From assembly GCA_964400355.1 (NCBI GenBank), contig CAYNTO010000013.1, positions 10,390 to 74,389 on the forward strand: DNA of 64,000 nucleotides. The letters run 5' to 3'. This DNA comes from JACKAL01 sp964400355. GTDB lineage: Bacteria; Bdellovibrionota; Bdellovibrionia; Bdellovibrionales; JAGQZY01. The stretch's first letter is position 1, and each line of letters starts with the position of its first letter. Under the pieces are notes generated by a model. It searched no databases. It had not been told where the DNA came from and saw only the letters and a program-made list of their open reading frames with translations. The position numbers and the translations under genes were made by a program. Positions 35,772-44,620 of this stretch are shown here, piece by piece.

Positions 35772-36524
35772 TCAGTTCCAGTATTTAGGGCCGCCCTTTT
35801 CGTCCTTATCGCGATTGACCACGAGCTTAAGGTTGCGGCGGGTCTCACCGGTTTTGCGCCAGCGGAACTGGTTTAAACGCGTCCACACCATTAAATAAAT
35901 AAAGCCCGAGGCAATCCCACCCAAATGGGCCAAATTGGCAACGGAATTACTCAGCCCCGCTCCCATCAACGAGAGAGCCTCAACGCCGCCAATAATGGCC
36001 ACCATGTATTTGGCCTGCATAGGAAACACTCCAAAAAAGTAAATTTGGCGGTCCCCAAAAAGCACACCGTAAGCGAGCAGCAGCGCAAAGATCGAACCCG
36101 AGGAGCCCACCACTTGAACCGTATACACCGATGACGGACTTCCTTTAATGATGCTGTAGATGAGAACTCCGAGAACGTAAAAGATGGCGGCTCCCACTCC
36201 AGTGAGCAAGTAGTACGAAAGAAACTGGCGTGAACCCCAGCGCAATTCCAACTCCGATCCAAAGAACCACAAATTCAACATATTGAACAATATATGAAAC
36301 GGCGTCGTCGCATGCAAAAACATATAGGTCACCAGCTGCCACAGCGCTAGGCTTTCCACCACCGTGGCCGGAGTGAGTGCGAGCCATGGTCCCACGTAGT
36401 CTGTAGAGAGAATCATTCCCTGAATTATAATTTGCACCACCAGCCAAAATGCCACGGTGACAATGGCTATTTTTTTTACCATGGGTCCGGGAATCATCAG
36501 ATTGAATTGCACGTGTCGTTGCAT
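35772..36524 (-). CDS. Rhomboid family intramembrane serine protease
   Basis: 250 residues with six membrane segments. The catalytic dyad is present: serine in VVGSSGSIFALL (about residue 140) and histidine in ANLAHLGGIASG (about 203). The FLHATTPFHILFNMLNLW stretch is the conserved His/Asn helix. The C-terminal tail is basic and cytosolic. It follows the epimerase gene by one base. Possible substrates are single-pass anchored proteins such as that encoded at 33565; this is inferred. Confidence 0.92.
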   Translation of the reverse strand: MQRHVQFNLMIPGPMVKKIAIVTVAFWLVVQIIIQGMILSTDYVGPWLALTPATVVESLALWQLVTYMFLHATTPFHILFNMLNLWFFGSELELRWGSRQFLSYYLLTGVGAAIFYVLGVLIYSIIKGSPSSVYTVQVVGSSGSIFALLLAYGVLFGDRQIYFFGVFPMQAKYMVAIIGGVEALSLMGAGLSNSVANLAHLGGIASGFIYLMVWTRLNQFRWRKTGETRRNLKLVVNRDKDEKGGPKYWN

Positions 36525-36525
36525 A

Positions 36526-36954
36526 TTAGGCCTTCTTTTCGCTCAGCTCGATGAGCACGCCGCCCGTCGCTTTGGGATGAACAAACACCACTCGGCAGTT
36601 GTGCGCGCCCTCTTTGGGTACGTCGTTGATCAATTGAACATTTTTACTTTTTAGCTGTGCCACCAGTTCATCGAGATGTTTCACCCGCAAACATATATGA
36701 TGAATGCCAGGGCCACGCTTATCGACAAACTTGCGAATTGTTCCATCGGGATCCGTGCCCTCAAGCAATTCCAAATTCACACGATTTCCAAGGCCGTAAA
36801 AAGCTGTGTTCACTTTTTCACTGGGAACAAATTCGCGGTGGTCCTCGCTAAGGCCGAGCGCGCGATAAAAATCCCCGCCTTGGTCGAGAGCCGGCACCGC
36901 GATGCCGATGTGGTCTAATTCAAACTGAAATCGAGAGCTGTTTGTATCTTTCAC
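36526..36954 (-). CDS. mce: Methylmalonyl-CoA epimerase
   Basis: Interconverts (R)- and (S)-methylmalonyl-CoA, a step linking propionyl-CoA or odd-chain and branched-chain catabolism to succinyl-CoA. The 142 residues carry two vicinal-oxygen-chelate halves: FELDHIGIAVPAL, VNLELLEG, GIHHICLRV and VLIELSE. The GTG start at 36954, directly after the HIT gene stop and with GGAA upstream, was preferred to a GTG at 37005 that would overlap the HIT gene by 50 nt and has no ribosome-binding site. The mutase is not in the window. Confidence 0.88.
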   Translation of the reverse strand: MKDTNSSRFQFELDHIGIAVPALDQGGDFYRALGLSEDHREFVPSEKVNTAFYGLGNRVNLELLEGTDPDGTIRKFVDKRGPGIHHICLRVKHLDELVAQLKSKNVQLINDVPKEGAHNCRVVFVHPKATGGVLIELSEKKA

Positions 36955-36955
36955 G

Positions 36956-37651
36956 TTATTTCCAATTTTTACTTTTCGAAGTTTTAGATCTGAGTGCTTT
37001 GCCACTTGCCGCGGCCGAGCGCTTCGATTTTTCTGTAGTTACAGATTGAACCAATTTTTTAACTTGCGTCGACGAACGCGTCGACTTGCCTGGCCCCGCA
37101 CTTTTAAGAGTACGGTACTCATCGACCAGCCTTGAAAACGTCGTCTCCACCGACTCCACAACGAGCTTGGTTTCCGCAATCAATGGAAAAAAGTTCGTGT
37201 CACCATGCCAGCGAGGAATCACATGATAATGAAGATGATCCGGAATGCCTGCGCCCGCCGCCGCGCCCAAATTGAGCCCCACATTGAGTCCCTTACAAGC
37301 ATAAACTTTTTTAAGAATGCGCACCGACGCTTTTACAAGCTGGGAGATCTCCATGTCTTCGGAGGGCGTCAATTCCTCGAGGGCGCCTTCATGGCGCGTT
37401 GGCATCACCAAAACATGGCCGCTGTTGTATGGATATTTATTGAGAAGCACCATGGCCTCATTGCCCTTATAGACAACGAGTTTTTCCTCGAGGTTTTTGG
37501 TCTTGGCGGCTTCGCAAAAAACGCAAACCTCGGGAACAACTATACGGCGCACGTACTTGAGGCGCTCGGGGCGCACCACAACATCGCGTTCCTGCGGCCA
37601 AATATCCCTGAGATAAATGTCTTTGGTGGTGGGCGATTTAACGTGTTTCAT
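36956..37651 (-). CDS. HIT-family nucleotide hydrolase/transferase with basic tail
   Basis: 231 residues. The core (about 40-175) has the HIT triad DHLHYHVIPRW with HxHxH, plus VMPTRHEGALEEL, typical of AP4A hydrolase-like HIT proteins. A CVFC pair precedes it, the start of a possible zinc site. The C-terminal 55 residues are rich in Lys, Ser and Arg (STRSSTQVKKL, then SKRSAAASGKALRSKTSK), which could bind nucleic acid. The gene ends one base before the epimerase GTG. Confidence 0.87.
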   Translation of the reverse strand: MKHVKSPTTKDIYLRDIWPQERDVVVRPERLKYVRRIVVPEVCVFCEAAKTKNLEEKLVVYKGNEAMVLLNKYPYNSGHVLVMPTRHEGALEELTPSEDMEISQLVKASVRILKKVYACKGLNVGLNLGAAAGAGIPDHLHYHVIPRWHGDTNFFPLIAETKLVVESVETTFSRLVDEYRTLKSAGPGKSTRSSTQVKKLVQSVTTEKSKRSAAASGKALRSKTSKSKNWK

Positions 37652-37865
37652 ATGCCAATTAGGATACTTGGCGGCCTCCCAGATGTCTATGACACAACTT
37701 CCCCCCGGGCTCTCAGACGCTCTGGAGGGCCGTTCAACCGTGACTAATTATTCGACACGCGTTGAGCGCAATTTGTTCCCGATGCCAAGGTCAGGTGGCT
37801 AACCCCATTTATTCGCTTCTGGCGGGTTCTCTTGTTGCTCTATATGGGGGTAACGGGAGAATCTT

Positions 37866-38807
37866 ATGAAAACGATGCTTGTGGTTTTATTAATGGCGGG
37901 ATCAGTTGTGGCTAATGCCGCGCAAGAAGTTGCTTTTGATTCAAAGGACACACGTCCACTGGATCAACGGCACTCTCAAACATCCGGAGTGTTTTCTAAA
38001 GTACTAACGCACGAAGGACAGCTGTATACTGTTATGTACGAAGCGCGCCAACAGAACAGAGACATCGCCACCCGCGTGATTGCCGTCTGTTCCATTTTTA
38101 GTAAAGACTCCATTAGTAAATGCACGCAAGAGCCTCGCACACCCACCACGATGGCTGTTTACAACAAGGCCATCGCTGAGCGCAAAAAAGGTGACTGTGC
38201 AGAAATCGCATTGATTCACGCCGACAATATGAAAGTGCGTGCGGCCATCTCTGACTTTAACGAGAAGAAGGCCACACGTGATAGCGCCACCAACCAACGT
38301 GAAATGGCAATCATAATGAACGGCTTGGGAAATCAAGTTGAGGCCCTCAGTGTAAAAACCAACAATCAGGCCTACGCCTCCAACGTTTCTGCATCTCGCG
38401 AACTTATGAATCTTGTCGCCAACCGCCAAGTGCCAGAAGCTGATGCCATCCAGCACATGGTCACCAACATTAATATATTAAATGACAACTACGCTGATCT
38501 TTTATCGAAGACCCAATGTACAAATGAACAACTTCAGGTATGCGCCATCAACAAACAAAACGGCCAAATCGTGACTCCGGGCACCCATCCCGAGGCCCAA
38601 CTTGTTTACAATGAGCTTCTGCGCCGCAAAGTCATCGAAATCAAAGCGTGTAGCCTTGCACCTCAACAACCTACGGGATCCAACTCTGGAGTGATTGCAC
38701 CGGCACCACCTGCCAATCCGCCAGCAGTTATTCAACCAAAGCCAGTAGATCCAAATCCTGTAGCTGTAGATCCCAACGAAGCACTCGTAGAGCCAGTCAT
38801 TCAATAA
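37866..38807 (+). CDS. Secreted protein with Pro-rich tail, paralogue A
   Basis: 313 residues with a signal peptide (1-18, ending ANAAQ). The mature part is largely helical with several cysteines. The segment YADLLSKTQC...LQVCAINKQNG...LRRKVIEIKAC is shared with the next gene. The C-terminal 50 residues are Pro/Ala/Val-rich. GGGAG precedes the ATG. It is probably periplasmic or exported. No known family was recognised. Confidence 0.72.
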   Translation: MKTMLVVLLMAGSVVANAAQEVAFDSKDTRPLDQRHSQTSGVFSKVLTHEGQLYTVMYEARQQNRDIATRVIAVCSIFSKDSISKCTQEPRTPTTMAVYNKAIAERKKGDCAEIALIHADNMKVRAAISDFNEKKATRDSATNQREMAIIMNGLGNQVEALSVKTNNQAYASNVSASRELMNLVANRQVPEADAIQHMVTNINILNDNYADLLSKTQCTNEQLQVCAINKQNGQIVTPGTHPEAQLVYNELLRRKVIEIKACSLAPQQPTGSNSGVIAPAPPANPPAVIQPKPVDPNPVAVDPNEALVEPVIQ

Positions 38808-38814
38808 AAAATCT

Positions 38815-38836
38815 GAGCCGCGACTGCGGCTCTTTA
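38815..38836 (+). terminator. Terminator or attenuator between the two paralogues
   Basis: GAGCCGC-GACT-GCGGCTC followed by TTTAAAA. It lies 14 nt before the next ATG, so it could reduce expression of the second gene. Confidence 0.7.
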
Positions 38837-38849
38837 AAACGGGGAAAAT

Positions 38850-39560
38850 ATGTTTAAAATTTTAATAGTCACGCTACTGAGCTCTGCATCGATCGCCTCA
38901 GCCAACTCGGCGGAGGCAATCCCAGTGGATCCCAACGCCGCAGAAGAAGTCACCCTCGATGTTCAACCACAAGCAGAGATAGATTGCGCTAAAGTGTCCG
39001 CCATCAATAGTAAATACATTCTTCTAAAATACGACCTTGAGTATTTTAAAAACAATCGCTCACAAAACACATTGGATAAAAATAAATCCTTACTAGCAAA
39101 TATTCTCGCAAAACTCCACAATATCACCCAGGAAATGGCCACGAACCTCAGTACCGAGGAAAAGAAGCAAAACCTGCAAAGTGTTCGCACTCTTTTGGCT
39201 TCGGTTCGCGACGGCACCGCCGATACTCGCGATGCTGTAAACAAACAACTTCCAACGCATATCAATCAAACAAGTGCCGATTACAAAGCGCTTCTTGGGC
39301 AGAGCAAGTGCGCGGCGGATTCTTTAGTGCTGTGCCCCTACAACAAACTTGGTAATAAAATTCCCGCCGATATGACCAACATGACGAGCCGTCGCCACTA
39401 CGAAATCCAAGCGCGCTTAGGCCACATCGATCTCAAACCGTGTAACTACGTCAACACGGCTGCGCCGATCGAGGACAAAGTGGATGCCATAGAACCTGAA
39501 TTAGAACAAGCAGTTCCCGCAGCTCCTGGGGCTAATGAAGAAACGGTTATCGCCCAATAA
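38850..39560 (+). CDS. Secreted protein with acidic/Pro tail, paralogue B
   Basis: 236 residues with a signal peptide (1-19, ending ASANS). It shares with the preceding gene the C-terminal pattern YKALLGQSKC...LVLCPYNKLGN...IDLKPC and a PVDPN motif, so the two probably arose by duplication. The middle is helical. A strong terminator follows at 39603-39630. Function unknown. Confidence 0.72.
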   Translation: MFKILIVTLLSSASIASANSAEAIPVDPNAAEEVTLDVQPQAEIDCAKVSAINSKYILLKYDLEYFKNNRSQNTLDKNKSLLANILAKLHNITQEMATNLSTEEKKQNLQSVRTLLASVRDGTADTRDAVNKQLPTHINQTSADYKALLGQSKCAADSLVLCPYNKLGNKIPADMTNMTSRRHYEIQARLGHIDLKPCNYVNTAAPIEDKVDAIEPELEQAVPAAPGANEETVIAQ

Positions 39561-39602
39561 CGAAATCGCGAGGCGTCCAAACTCGCTCCCATTTTAAATA
39601 AA

Positions 39603-39630
39603 AAAAGCCTGATGTTTCCATCAGGCTTTT
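39603..39630. terminator. Strong bidirectional terminator
   Basis: Perfect 12-bp stem AAAAGCCTGATG/CATCAGGCTTTT with loop TTTC. It serves paralogue B on the plus strand and rpsA on the minus strand. A second hairpin, TGCGCC-GAAA-GGCGCA on the minus strand, overlaps the rpsA stop region (39711-39726). Confidence 0.9.
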
Positions 39631-39730
39631 GTTTTTAAGGACACGTGAATATCCTTTTACTTTCGTCTCTTCGCAAGTCCGAGCTGCCTATAGCAGGCCG
39701 CTCTAATTGCTGCGCCTTTCGGCGCACCAA

Positions 39731-41500
39731 TTATTCTTTTCCGTCGCGGAAGCCTTTAAGCTGATCGCCAAAGACATCGCCCAAGCTCGAGTTCGCAGAT
39801 TGCGAACGACGAGTGTACTCTTGAACATCGCCTTTTTCGTCGCGAAGTTTAGTAAGACGCGCGCTCAAACCGACTTTACGAGCATCTTGATCGATGCTGA
39901 TAACTTCTGCTTTTACACTGTCGCCCACTTGCACGACTTCGTTCGGGTGACCGATACGGGCCGTAGAGAGTTCAGAGATGTGGATGAGACCTTCAGTTTC
40001 CGGGCTCAACTCAACGAATGCACCGAAGTCCGCAATGCGAACAACTTTAACATCGTGAGTAGTACCGATCATGAACTTCTTCTCAACATCTTGCCAAGGA
40101 TCGGCTTCGAGTTGTTTAAGACCGAGCGAGAATCTCTCGTTCTCAACATCCACTCCGAGAACAACGGCGCGCACTTTCGCACCTTTCTCGAACATTTCCG
40201 ACGGATGATTCACGCGCTTCGTCCAGGAGAAATCAGAGATGTGCACGAGGCCATCGATACCATCTTCAACACCAACGAAGATACCGAAATCCGTAATCGA
40301 TTTGATTTCGCCTTCGATGATCGTTCCAGGTTGGTACGTTTCTTTGATTTCGATCCAAGGGTTTGCTTGAAGCTGTTTGAGACCGAGGCTAATGCGGCGG
40401 TTCTCTTGATCAATATCAAGCACCATGGCGCGCACTTCGTCGCCGATGTTCAAAATTTGTGATGGATGTTTTACTTTTTTAGTCCAGCTCATCTCAGAAA
40501 CGTGGATCAAGCCTTCTACACCTTCGCCGATTTCTACGAATGCACCGTAGTCTACGAGGCTAGTGACCTTACCAGTAACTTGTGAACCTTTAGAGTACTT
40601 CTCAGCTGTATCGAGCCAAGGATCTCTTTGCAGTTGTTTAAGACCTAAAGACACGCGCTCTTTTTCAGAGTCGTACTTGAGAACCATAACTTCGATCTCG
40701 TCGCCCACGTTCACAACTTCGCTTGGGTGCTTGATGCGGCCCCAGCTCATGTCGGTAATGTGGAGGAGGCCATCGATGCCGCCAAGATCCAAGAATGCGC
40801 CGTACTCAGTGATGTTTTTCACCATACCGCGAACTTTCGATCCCTCTTTCATCATGTCCATAGTTTGCGACTTCATTGTCTCGCGCTCTTGCTCAAGAAG
40901 AGCACGGCGGGAAAGAACGATGTTGCCACGTTTTTTGTTGAATTTGATAACTTTGAATTTGTACTTCTTGCCGATGTACACGTCCATGTTGCGAACCGGG
41001 CGTAGATCGATTTGTGATCCTGGTAAGAATGCTTTTACGCCAATATCAACGCTCAAGCCGCCTTTAACTTTCGCAATAACAGTACCTTCGATGAGTTCTT
41101 GGTTTTCTGCTGCACGAGTGATGTCGTTCCATGCTTTGTACATGTCGGCTTTGTCTTTAGACAATACGATCATGCCGTTTTCGTTTTCGATTTTATCGAT
41201 GAAAACTTCAACCTGGTCACCGGGTTGTACAGAGGGTTTGCCTTCAACCATACGGAATTCGTTGATCGGAATAAGACCTTCTGATTTGTAGTTGATGTCG
41301 ACAAGTACGTAGTCGCTTTGAACTTCTACAACTTTACCGGCAACAATGTCGCCCACTTTGTAATCTTGATCAGTGAGTGATTCTTGAAACATAGCGCCGA
41401 ATTCTGTGGATTCGATTTTTTTTGCGCTCATTTCCTGGAAAAGAGAATCGATCTTTTGTTTTTCCAGCTGTTTCTTTGTCAAATTTTTTGTATCTTGCAT
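39731..41500 (-). CDS. rpsA: 30S ribosomal protein S1
   Basis: 589 residues with six S1 RNA-binding domains. Domains 3-6 show the conserved DYGAFVEIGEG-EGLIHVSEMSW type, and domains 1-2 are the divergent ribosome-binding ones. The start at 41500 has AAGGA 5 nt upstream; the frame runs 36 codons further without support. A good promoter lies at 41629-41656. Unlike in enterics, cmk is not directly upstream: a plus-strand gene separates them. Confidence 0.97.
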   Translation of the reverse strand: MQDTKNLTKKQLEKQKIDSLFQEMSAKKIESTEFGAMFQESLTDQDYKVGDIVAGKVVEVQSDYVLVDINYKSEGLIPINEFRMVEGKPSVQPGDQVEVFIDKIENENGMIVLSKDKADMYKAWNDITRAAENQELIEGTVIAKVKGGLSVDIGVKAFLPGSQIDLRPVRNMDVYIGKKYKFKVIKFNKKRGNIVLSRRALLEQERETMKSQTMDMMKEGSKVRGMVKNITEYGAFLDLGGIDGLLHITDMSWGRIKHPSEVVNVGDEIEVMVLKYDSEKERVSLGLKQLQRDPWLDTAEKYSKGSQVTGKVTSLVDYGAFVEIGEGVEGLIHVSEMSWTKKVKHPSQILNIGDEVRAMVLDIDQENRRISLGLKQLQANPWIEIKETYQPGTIIEGEIKSITDFGIFVGVEDGIDGLVHISDFSWTKRVNHPSEMFEKGAKVRAVVLGVDVENERFSLGLKQLEADPWQDVEKKFMIGTTHDVKVVRIADFGAFVELSPETEGLIHISELSTARIGHPNEVVQVGDSVKAEVISIDQDARKVGLSARLTKLRDEKGDVQEYTRRSQSANSSLGDVFGDQLKGFRDGKE

Positions 41501-41628
41501 GTACGTCCTTAGTTCCTCGGTTTTTCGTAGCCGTTTGGAATGGGCTCGATCGAACAACCGGTCTCCGAAAGAATGGCATAGTCGCAGCTTGATTGCTCCG
41601 GTGTCCACGATGTTTAAGAGAACCGTCA

Positions 41629-41656
41629 GTTATAGGCGGTAGGCCTGTAAAGTCAA
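41629..41656 (-). promoter_or_regulatory. Sigma70-like promoter for rpsA
   Basis: TTGACT (41651-41656) and TATAAC (41629-41634) on the minus strand with a 16-nt spacer. This gives a leader of about 120 nt before the rpsA ATG. Confidence 0.7.
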
Positions 41657-41775
41657 CTCTTTAGCACCGTTTGCAGTCCATTTGGGAAGGCGTTTTTCCC
41701 GCACAACAAGGCGGGGCGATTATCACCCCATAAAATTAAAAATTCTATGAAAAATCAATAGTTTACAATCGCAAA

Positions 41776-41877
41776 AATAGGGATCCAGTGAGCCACCTGG
41801 AGCGCAACGACGAGTGTGCATCTGGTTCCGAGGTGGCAGCCACGCGTTCGCGCCCACAGAATTCACTGTGAGATCCC
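41776..41877 (+). ncRNA. Candidate structured RNA or leader upstream of the 41955 gene
   Basis: A -10-like TACAAT (41764-41769) would start transcription near 41776. The 98-nt block is closed by GGGATC/GATCCC (41780-41785 with 41872-41877). Inside are a stem CCACCT(GGA)/(TCC)AGGTGG (41793-41836) with inner GCGCA/TGTGC, a tight CGCG-TT-CGCG hairpin (41843-41852) and CACAG/CTGTG (about 41855-41870). No known RNA family was recognised and no -35 box is clear. Confidence 0.3.
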
Positions 41878-41954
41878 GTGAAAATGTCCCTTCCTTAGTC
41901 GAGACGTGGACTCGCATCTCTTGGCAGCGGCGGGAACGGTGATAGCGTAAAGAT

Positions 41955-42704
41955 ATGAGGCTCATTCACTACGCCTACATTTTGGTTTTTGCACTTTTCG
42001 CCGCCCACTATTTTCGCGGCGAACGCGAAAGCTCAGACTTCACCGTTATAATGGCCCCTCCGTTAATATCTGCACCGCTTGCGCGAACTGCGAACCCCCC
42101 CGCCCCCCAAACGCCTTCGACCCTTCCCGCCTTCACGCGAACACTCGCAAGCGCCGAGGATTTGCGCGGACGCAGCGCTATCGAAAAGTTTCTCGAAAAC
42201 CAGGCGCATATTAAAACTCTTGTAGCGCGCGATCTCAAACAGCTTGTTGATACTGCTACCACCGTGGAAATTCCCAATGGTAAAATCGTTCGTCAAAAAG
42301 GCAGCGCGGACGACGAACACTCCTACCGTGAAATGAAAACGGACTGGGGTGCAGAAATAAAAAAAATTTCGAACAAAGAGCGCATGATCTCCGAGTCTTT
42401 TCGCAGCGCAAATGGCGATCAGGTGCTACGCCGAGAGTTCAACAGCGACGGCCGGGTACAACGAGTGGCCATGCGCTGGAACCGCTCGGAAGGATTCACG
42501 GTTGATCTCTACAAAGACGGGCAAATATCCAACCTGAGTGAATCCATCAACGGCGAAACCACCACACAAAAGTGGGATCTCGAAGGTAAGCTCATCGCCC
42601 ACACCTCCGTGCGCGTAGTGAATGGTCAGTTTGAAAAACTGGATCATTTGCGCAGTACCGTCACACATCCCATGGAGGAAGTGGACGACGCCGACGGGGA
42701 TTAA
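41955..42704 (+). CDS. Membrane-anchored protein of unknown function
   Basis: 249 residues. A short N-terminal hydrophobic segment (about 4-20, LIHYAYILVFALFAAHYF) is followed by a Pro/Ala-rich linker. A soluble domain with β-strand repeats follows (REFNSDGRVQRVAMRWN, then TTQKWDLEGKLIAHTSVRV), reminiscent of MORN or YD-like antiparallel hairpins. The tail is acidic. The stop overlaps the convergent cmk gene by 4 nt. A possibly structured leader precedes it. No family was recognised. Confidence 0.65.
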   Translation: MRLIHYAYILVFALFAAHYFRGERESSDFTVIMAPPLISAPLARTANPPAPQTPSTLPAFTRTLASAEDLRGRSAIEKFLENQAHIKTLVARDLKQLVDTATTVEIPNGKIVRQKGSADDEHSYREMKTDWGAEIKKISNKERMISESFRSANGDQVLRREFNSDGRVQRVAMRWNRSEGFTVDLYKDGQISNLSESINGETTTQKWDLEGKLIAHTSVRVVNGQFEKLDHLRSTVTHPMEEVDDADGD

Positions 42705-43402
42705 ACGCCCTGGCTTTTGACCAAATGTTGGAGCTTTCGTTTTTGAAATTCTTTGAGAATGTGCTCTTGTGCTTTTGCAACAACCGCCTCGCGATCCATG
42801 GAACTAGAGTCGATGACAAAAGCCCCTTCGGGAATTTGTAAGGGTGCATGGACACGTCCCTGATCGGACTTGTCGCGCTCTTCTTGCAGGGAGCGCACAA
42901 TCTCTATGGTACCGGTGTTCTCGATCGCACGTCGCTCGGCGCGACTATCTGAACTGGCTGTAAGATATATTTTAATTAACGCCGCAGGAAACACCACCGT
43001 CCCGCAATCGCGCCCCTCGGCGATCAACACATGGCCTGGGGCCGCGCAGGCGCGCTGAAGCGGCAACAAGGCCTGGCGCACCTGGGGGTATTGGCTGATT
43101 TTGCTAGCATACATTCCGGTTTCGTCCAGGTTGATATTGGGATTGATGCGAACTCCAGCATGAAGCACGGTGGTCTCCATACGATTCATCTCCACCGACC
43201 AAATGGGCGATTTGGCCAATCGTGCGAGCGCGCCTTCGTCATCGAAATCGATTTTTTCCTTAAGGGCCACTACAGCCAGTCCGCGATAAAACGCGCCAGT
43301 GGACACCCATTTCCAACCCATATTGTTGGCCACATCACGACTCACTGAGGTTTTGCCAGATGCTGAAGGGCCATCGACGGTGATGACAAATTCAGTAGCC
43401 AT
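42701..43402 (-). CDS. cmk: Cytidylate kinase
   Basis: Phosphorylates CMP and dCMP. 233 residues with Walker A DGPSASGKTSVS, the CMP-binding STGAFYRGLA stretch and the AEGRDCGTVVFP motif. The start at 43402 overlaps the ilvA stop by one base (TAATG); the upstream frame is unsupported. It is downstream of ilvA on the minus strand and convergent with the 41955 gene. Confidence 0.95.
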   Translation of the reverse strand: MATEFVITVDGPSASGKTSVSRDVANNMGWKWVSTGAFYRGLAVVALKEKIDFDDEGALARLAKSPIWSVEMNRMETTVLHAGVRINPNINLDETGMYASKISQYPQVRQALLPLQRACAAPGHVLIAEGRDCGTVVFPAALIKIYLTASSDSRAERRAIENTGTIEIVRSLQEERDKSDQGRVHAPLQIPEGAFVIDSSSMDREAVVAKAQEHILKEFQKRKLQHLVKSQGV

Positions 43403-44616
43403 TAATGCTCTCCTTCGATGATGCGCACACCATCTTTCTTGAGGTTTTGAATGAGCTCCGCCGCATGATCGGGGCCCGATGTTTCCAGCCAAAAATCAAT
43501 TCGTGTTTCACGAACCGACAGTTCCGAAGACACGCGGTCGTGGTGCACATCGAGCACGTTGGATTTGTAGCGCGCGAAGGTAGCTGTGAGCTTGGCGAGC
43601 GAACCGGGAAGATCGTTCACAATCACCGATATGTGCACGCGGCGACCCTTTCGTCGCAAACCGGTCTCCACCACGGCATTTAAAGTGTTCATATCGATAT
43701 TTCCACCACACAAAAGCACAACGGCATTGGGTTTTAATTCTATTTTCCCCGTGAGCACCGCCGCCATCCCGGCCGCGCCCGACCCTTCGGTCACCACTTT
43801 GTCTTTTTCCATGATAGTCACAATGGCTTCGGCAATCTCGTTGTCGGAGACAGAAACAATTTTATCAACGTACTTTGCAATATACGCATGAAACATCTCT
43901 GGGCTCGGCGATTTAACGGCGATACCATCAGCAATAGTATTGACCTGCGAAGTGGTGTTGGGCGCTTGACTATTTTTTAAATTCATCATTCCCGGAGTTT
44001 GATCACTCACCACGCCGATCACTTCAATTTTTGGATTGAGAGTTTTTGCGACAAACGCAATGCCACCAATCAATCCACCACCGCCGATGGGGACGATGAT
44101 TTGCGAAACATCTTTGAGATCTTCAAAAATTTCTAGGGCAATTGTTCCCTGACCTGCAATAATTTTAGCGTCTTGATACGGATGAACAAAAATCAAACCT
44201 TCTTTTTCGGCCAACTCGCGCGCTGCTTTGTAGGCATGATCGTAGTAATCTCCATTCAAAACAACTTTAGCGCCAAAACTTTTAGTCGCATTGATTTTTA
44301 CAATCGGCGCCGTCTCAGGCATTACGATCGTGGCCTCAACACCGTAAATGCTTGCACCCAACGCCACGCCTTGGGCGTGGTTTCCGGCCGAGGCTGCAAT
44401 CACACCCTTCTTTTTTTCCGCATCGGTCAAAAAACGAATGCGATTGAGCGCACCGCGAATTTTAAAACTGCCGGTGCGTTGCAAGTTTTCACACTTAATA
44501 TATAGGCTCGCTCCCTTGAGAACACGGCTAGGGCGCAGTGGAGTGCGATCCACATGTTTACTGAGAAACTCTTTAGCGTCTTTCACATCGTCGAGGGAGA
44601 TCGTTAAGTTTTGCAT
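43402..44616 (-). CDS. ilvA: Threonine dehydratase (threonine ammonia-lyase) with ACT domain
   Basis: PLP enzyme converting threonine to 2-oxobutanoate. 404 residues. The PLP lysine lies in TGSFKIRGA (about residue 52), the cofactor phosphate loop is GGGGLIGG, and SAGNHAQGVA is the substrate loop. A C-terminal ACT domain (about 325-404) suggests amino-acid feedback. The length fits the shorter, single-ACT class rather than the E. coli biosynthetic IlvA. It starts 4 nt before the tpiA stop and is followed by cmk. Confidence 0.93.
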   Translation of the reverse strand: MQNLTISLDDVKDAKEFLSKHVDRTPLRPSRVLKGASLYIKCENLQRTGSFKIRGALNRIRFLTDAEKKKGVIAASAGNHAQGVALGASIYGVEATIVMPETAPIVKINATKSFGAKVVLNGDYYDHAYKAARELAEKEGLIFVHPYQDAKIIAGQGTIALEIFEDLKDVSQIIVPIGGGGLIGGIAFVAKTLNPKIEVIGVVSDQTPGMMNLKNSQAPNTTSQVNTIADGIAVKSPSPEMFHAYIAKYVDKIVSVSDNEIAEAIVTIMEKDKVVTEGSGAAGMAAVLTGKIELKPNAVVLLCGGNIDMNTLNAVVETGLRRKGRRVHISVIVNDLPGSLAKLTATFARYKSNVLDVHHDRVSSELSVRETRIDFWLETSGPDHAAELIQNLKKDGVRIIEGEH

Positions 44617-44620
44617 ACAC

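Larger units (their letters stand above)
41501..41954. other. Intergenic region with rpsA promoter and possible structured leader
   Basis: 454 bp without a credible protein gene. It holds the rpsA promoter (41629-41656), an imperfect palindrome GGGGTGATAATCGCCCC on the minus strand (41713-41729), and a candidate structured RNA (41776-41877). Confidence 0.6.

Noticed and set aside
41723..41965. Minus-strand 80-codon frame in the rpsA/41955 intergenic region
   Set aside because: No ribosome-binding site, unusual composition, and it overlaps the likely leader of the plus-strand gene.
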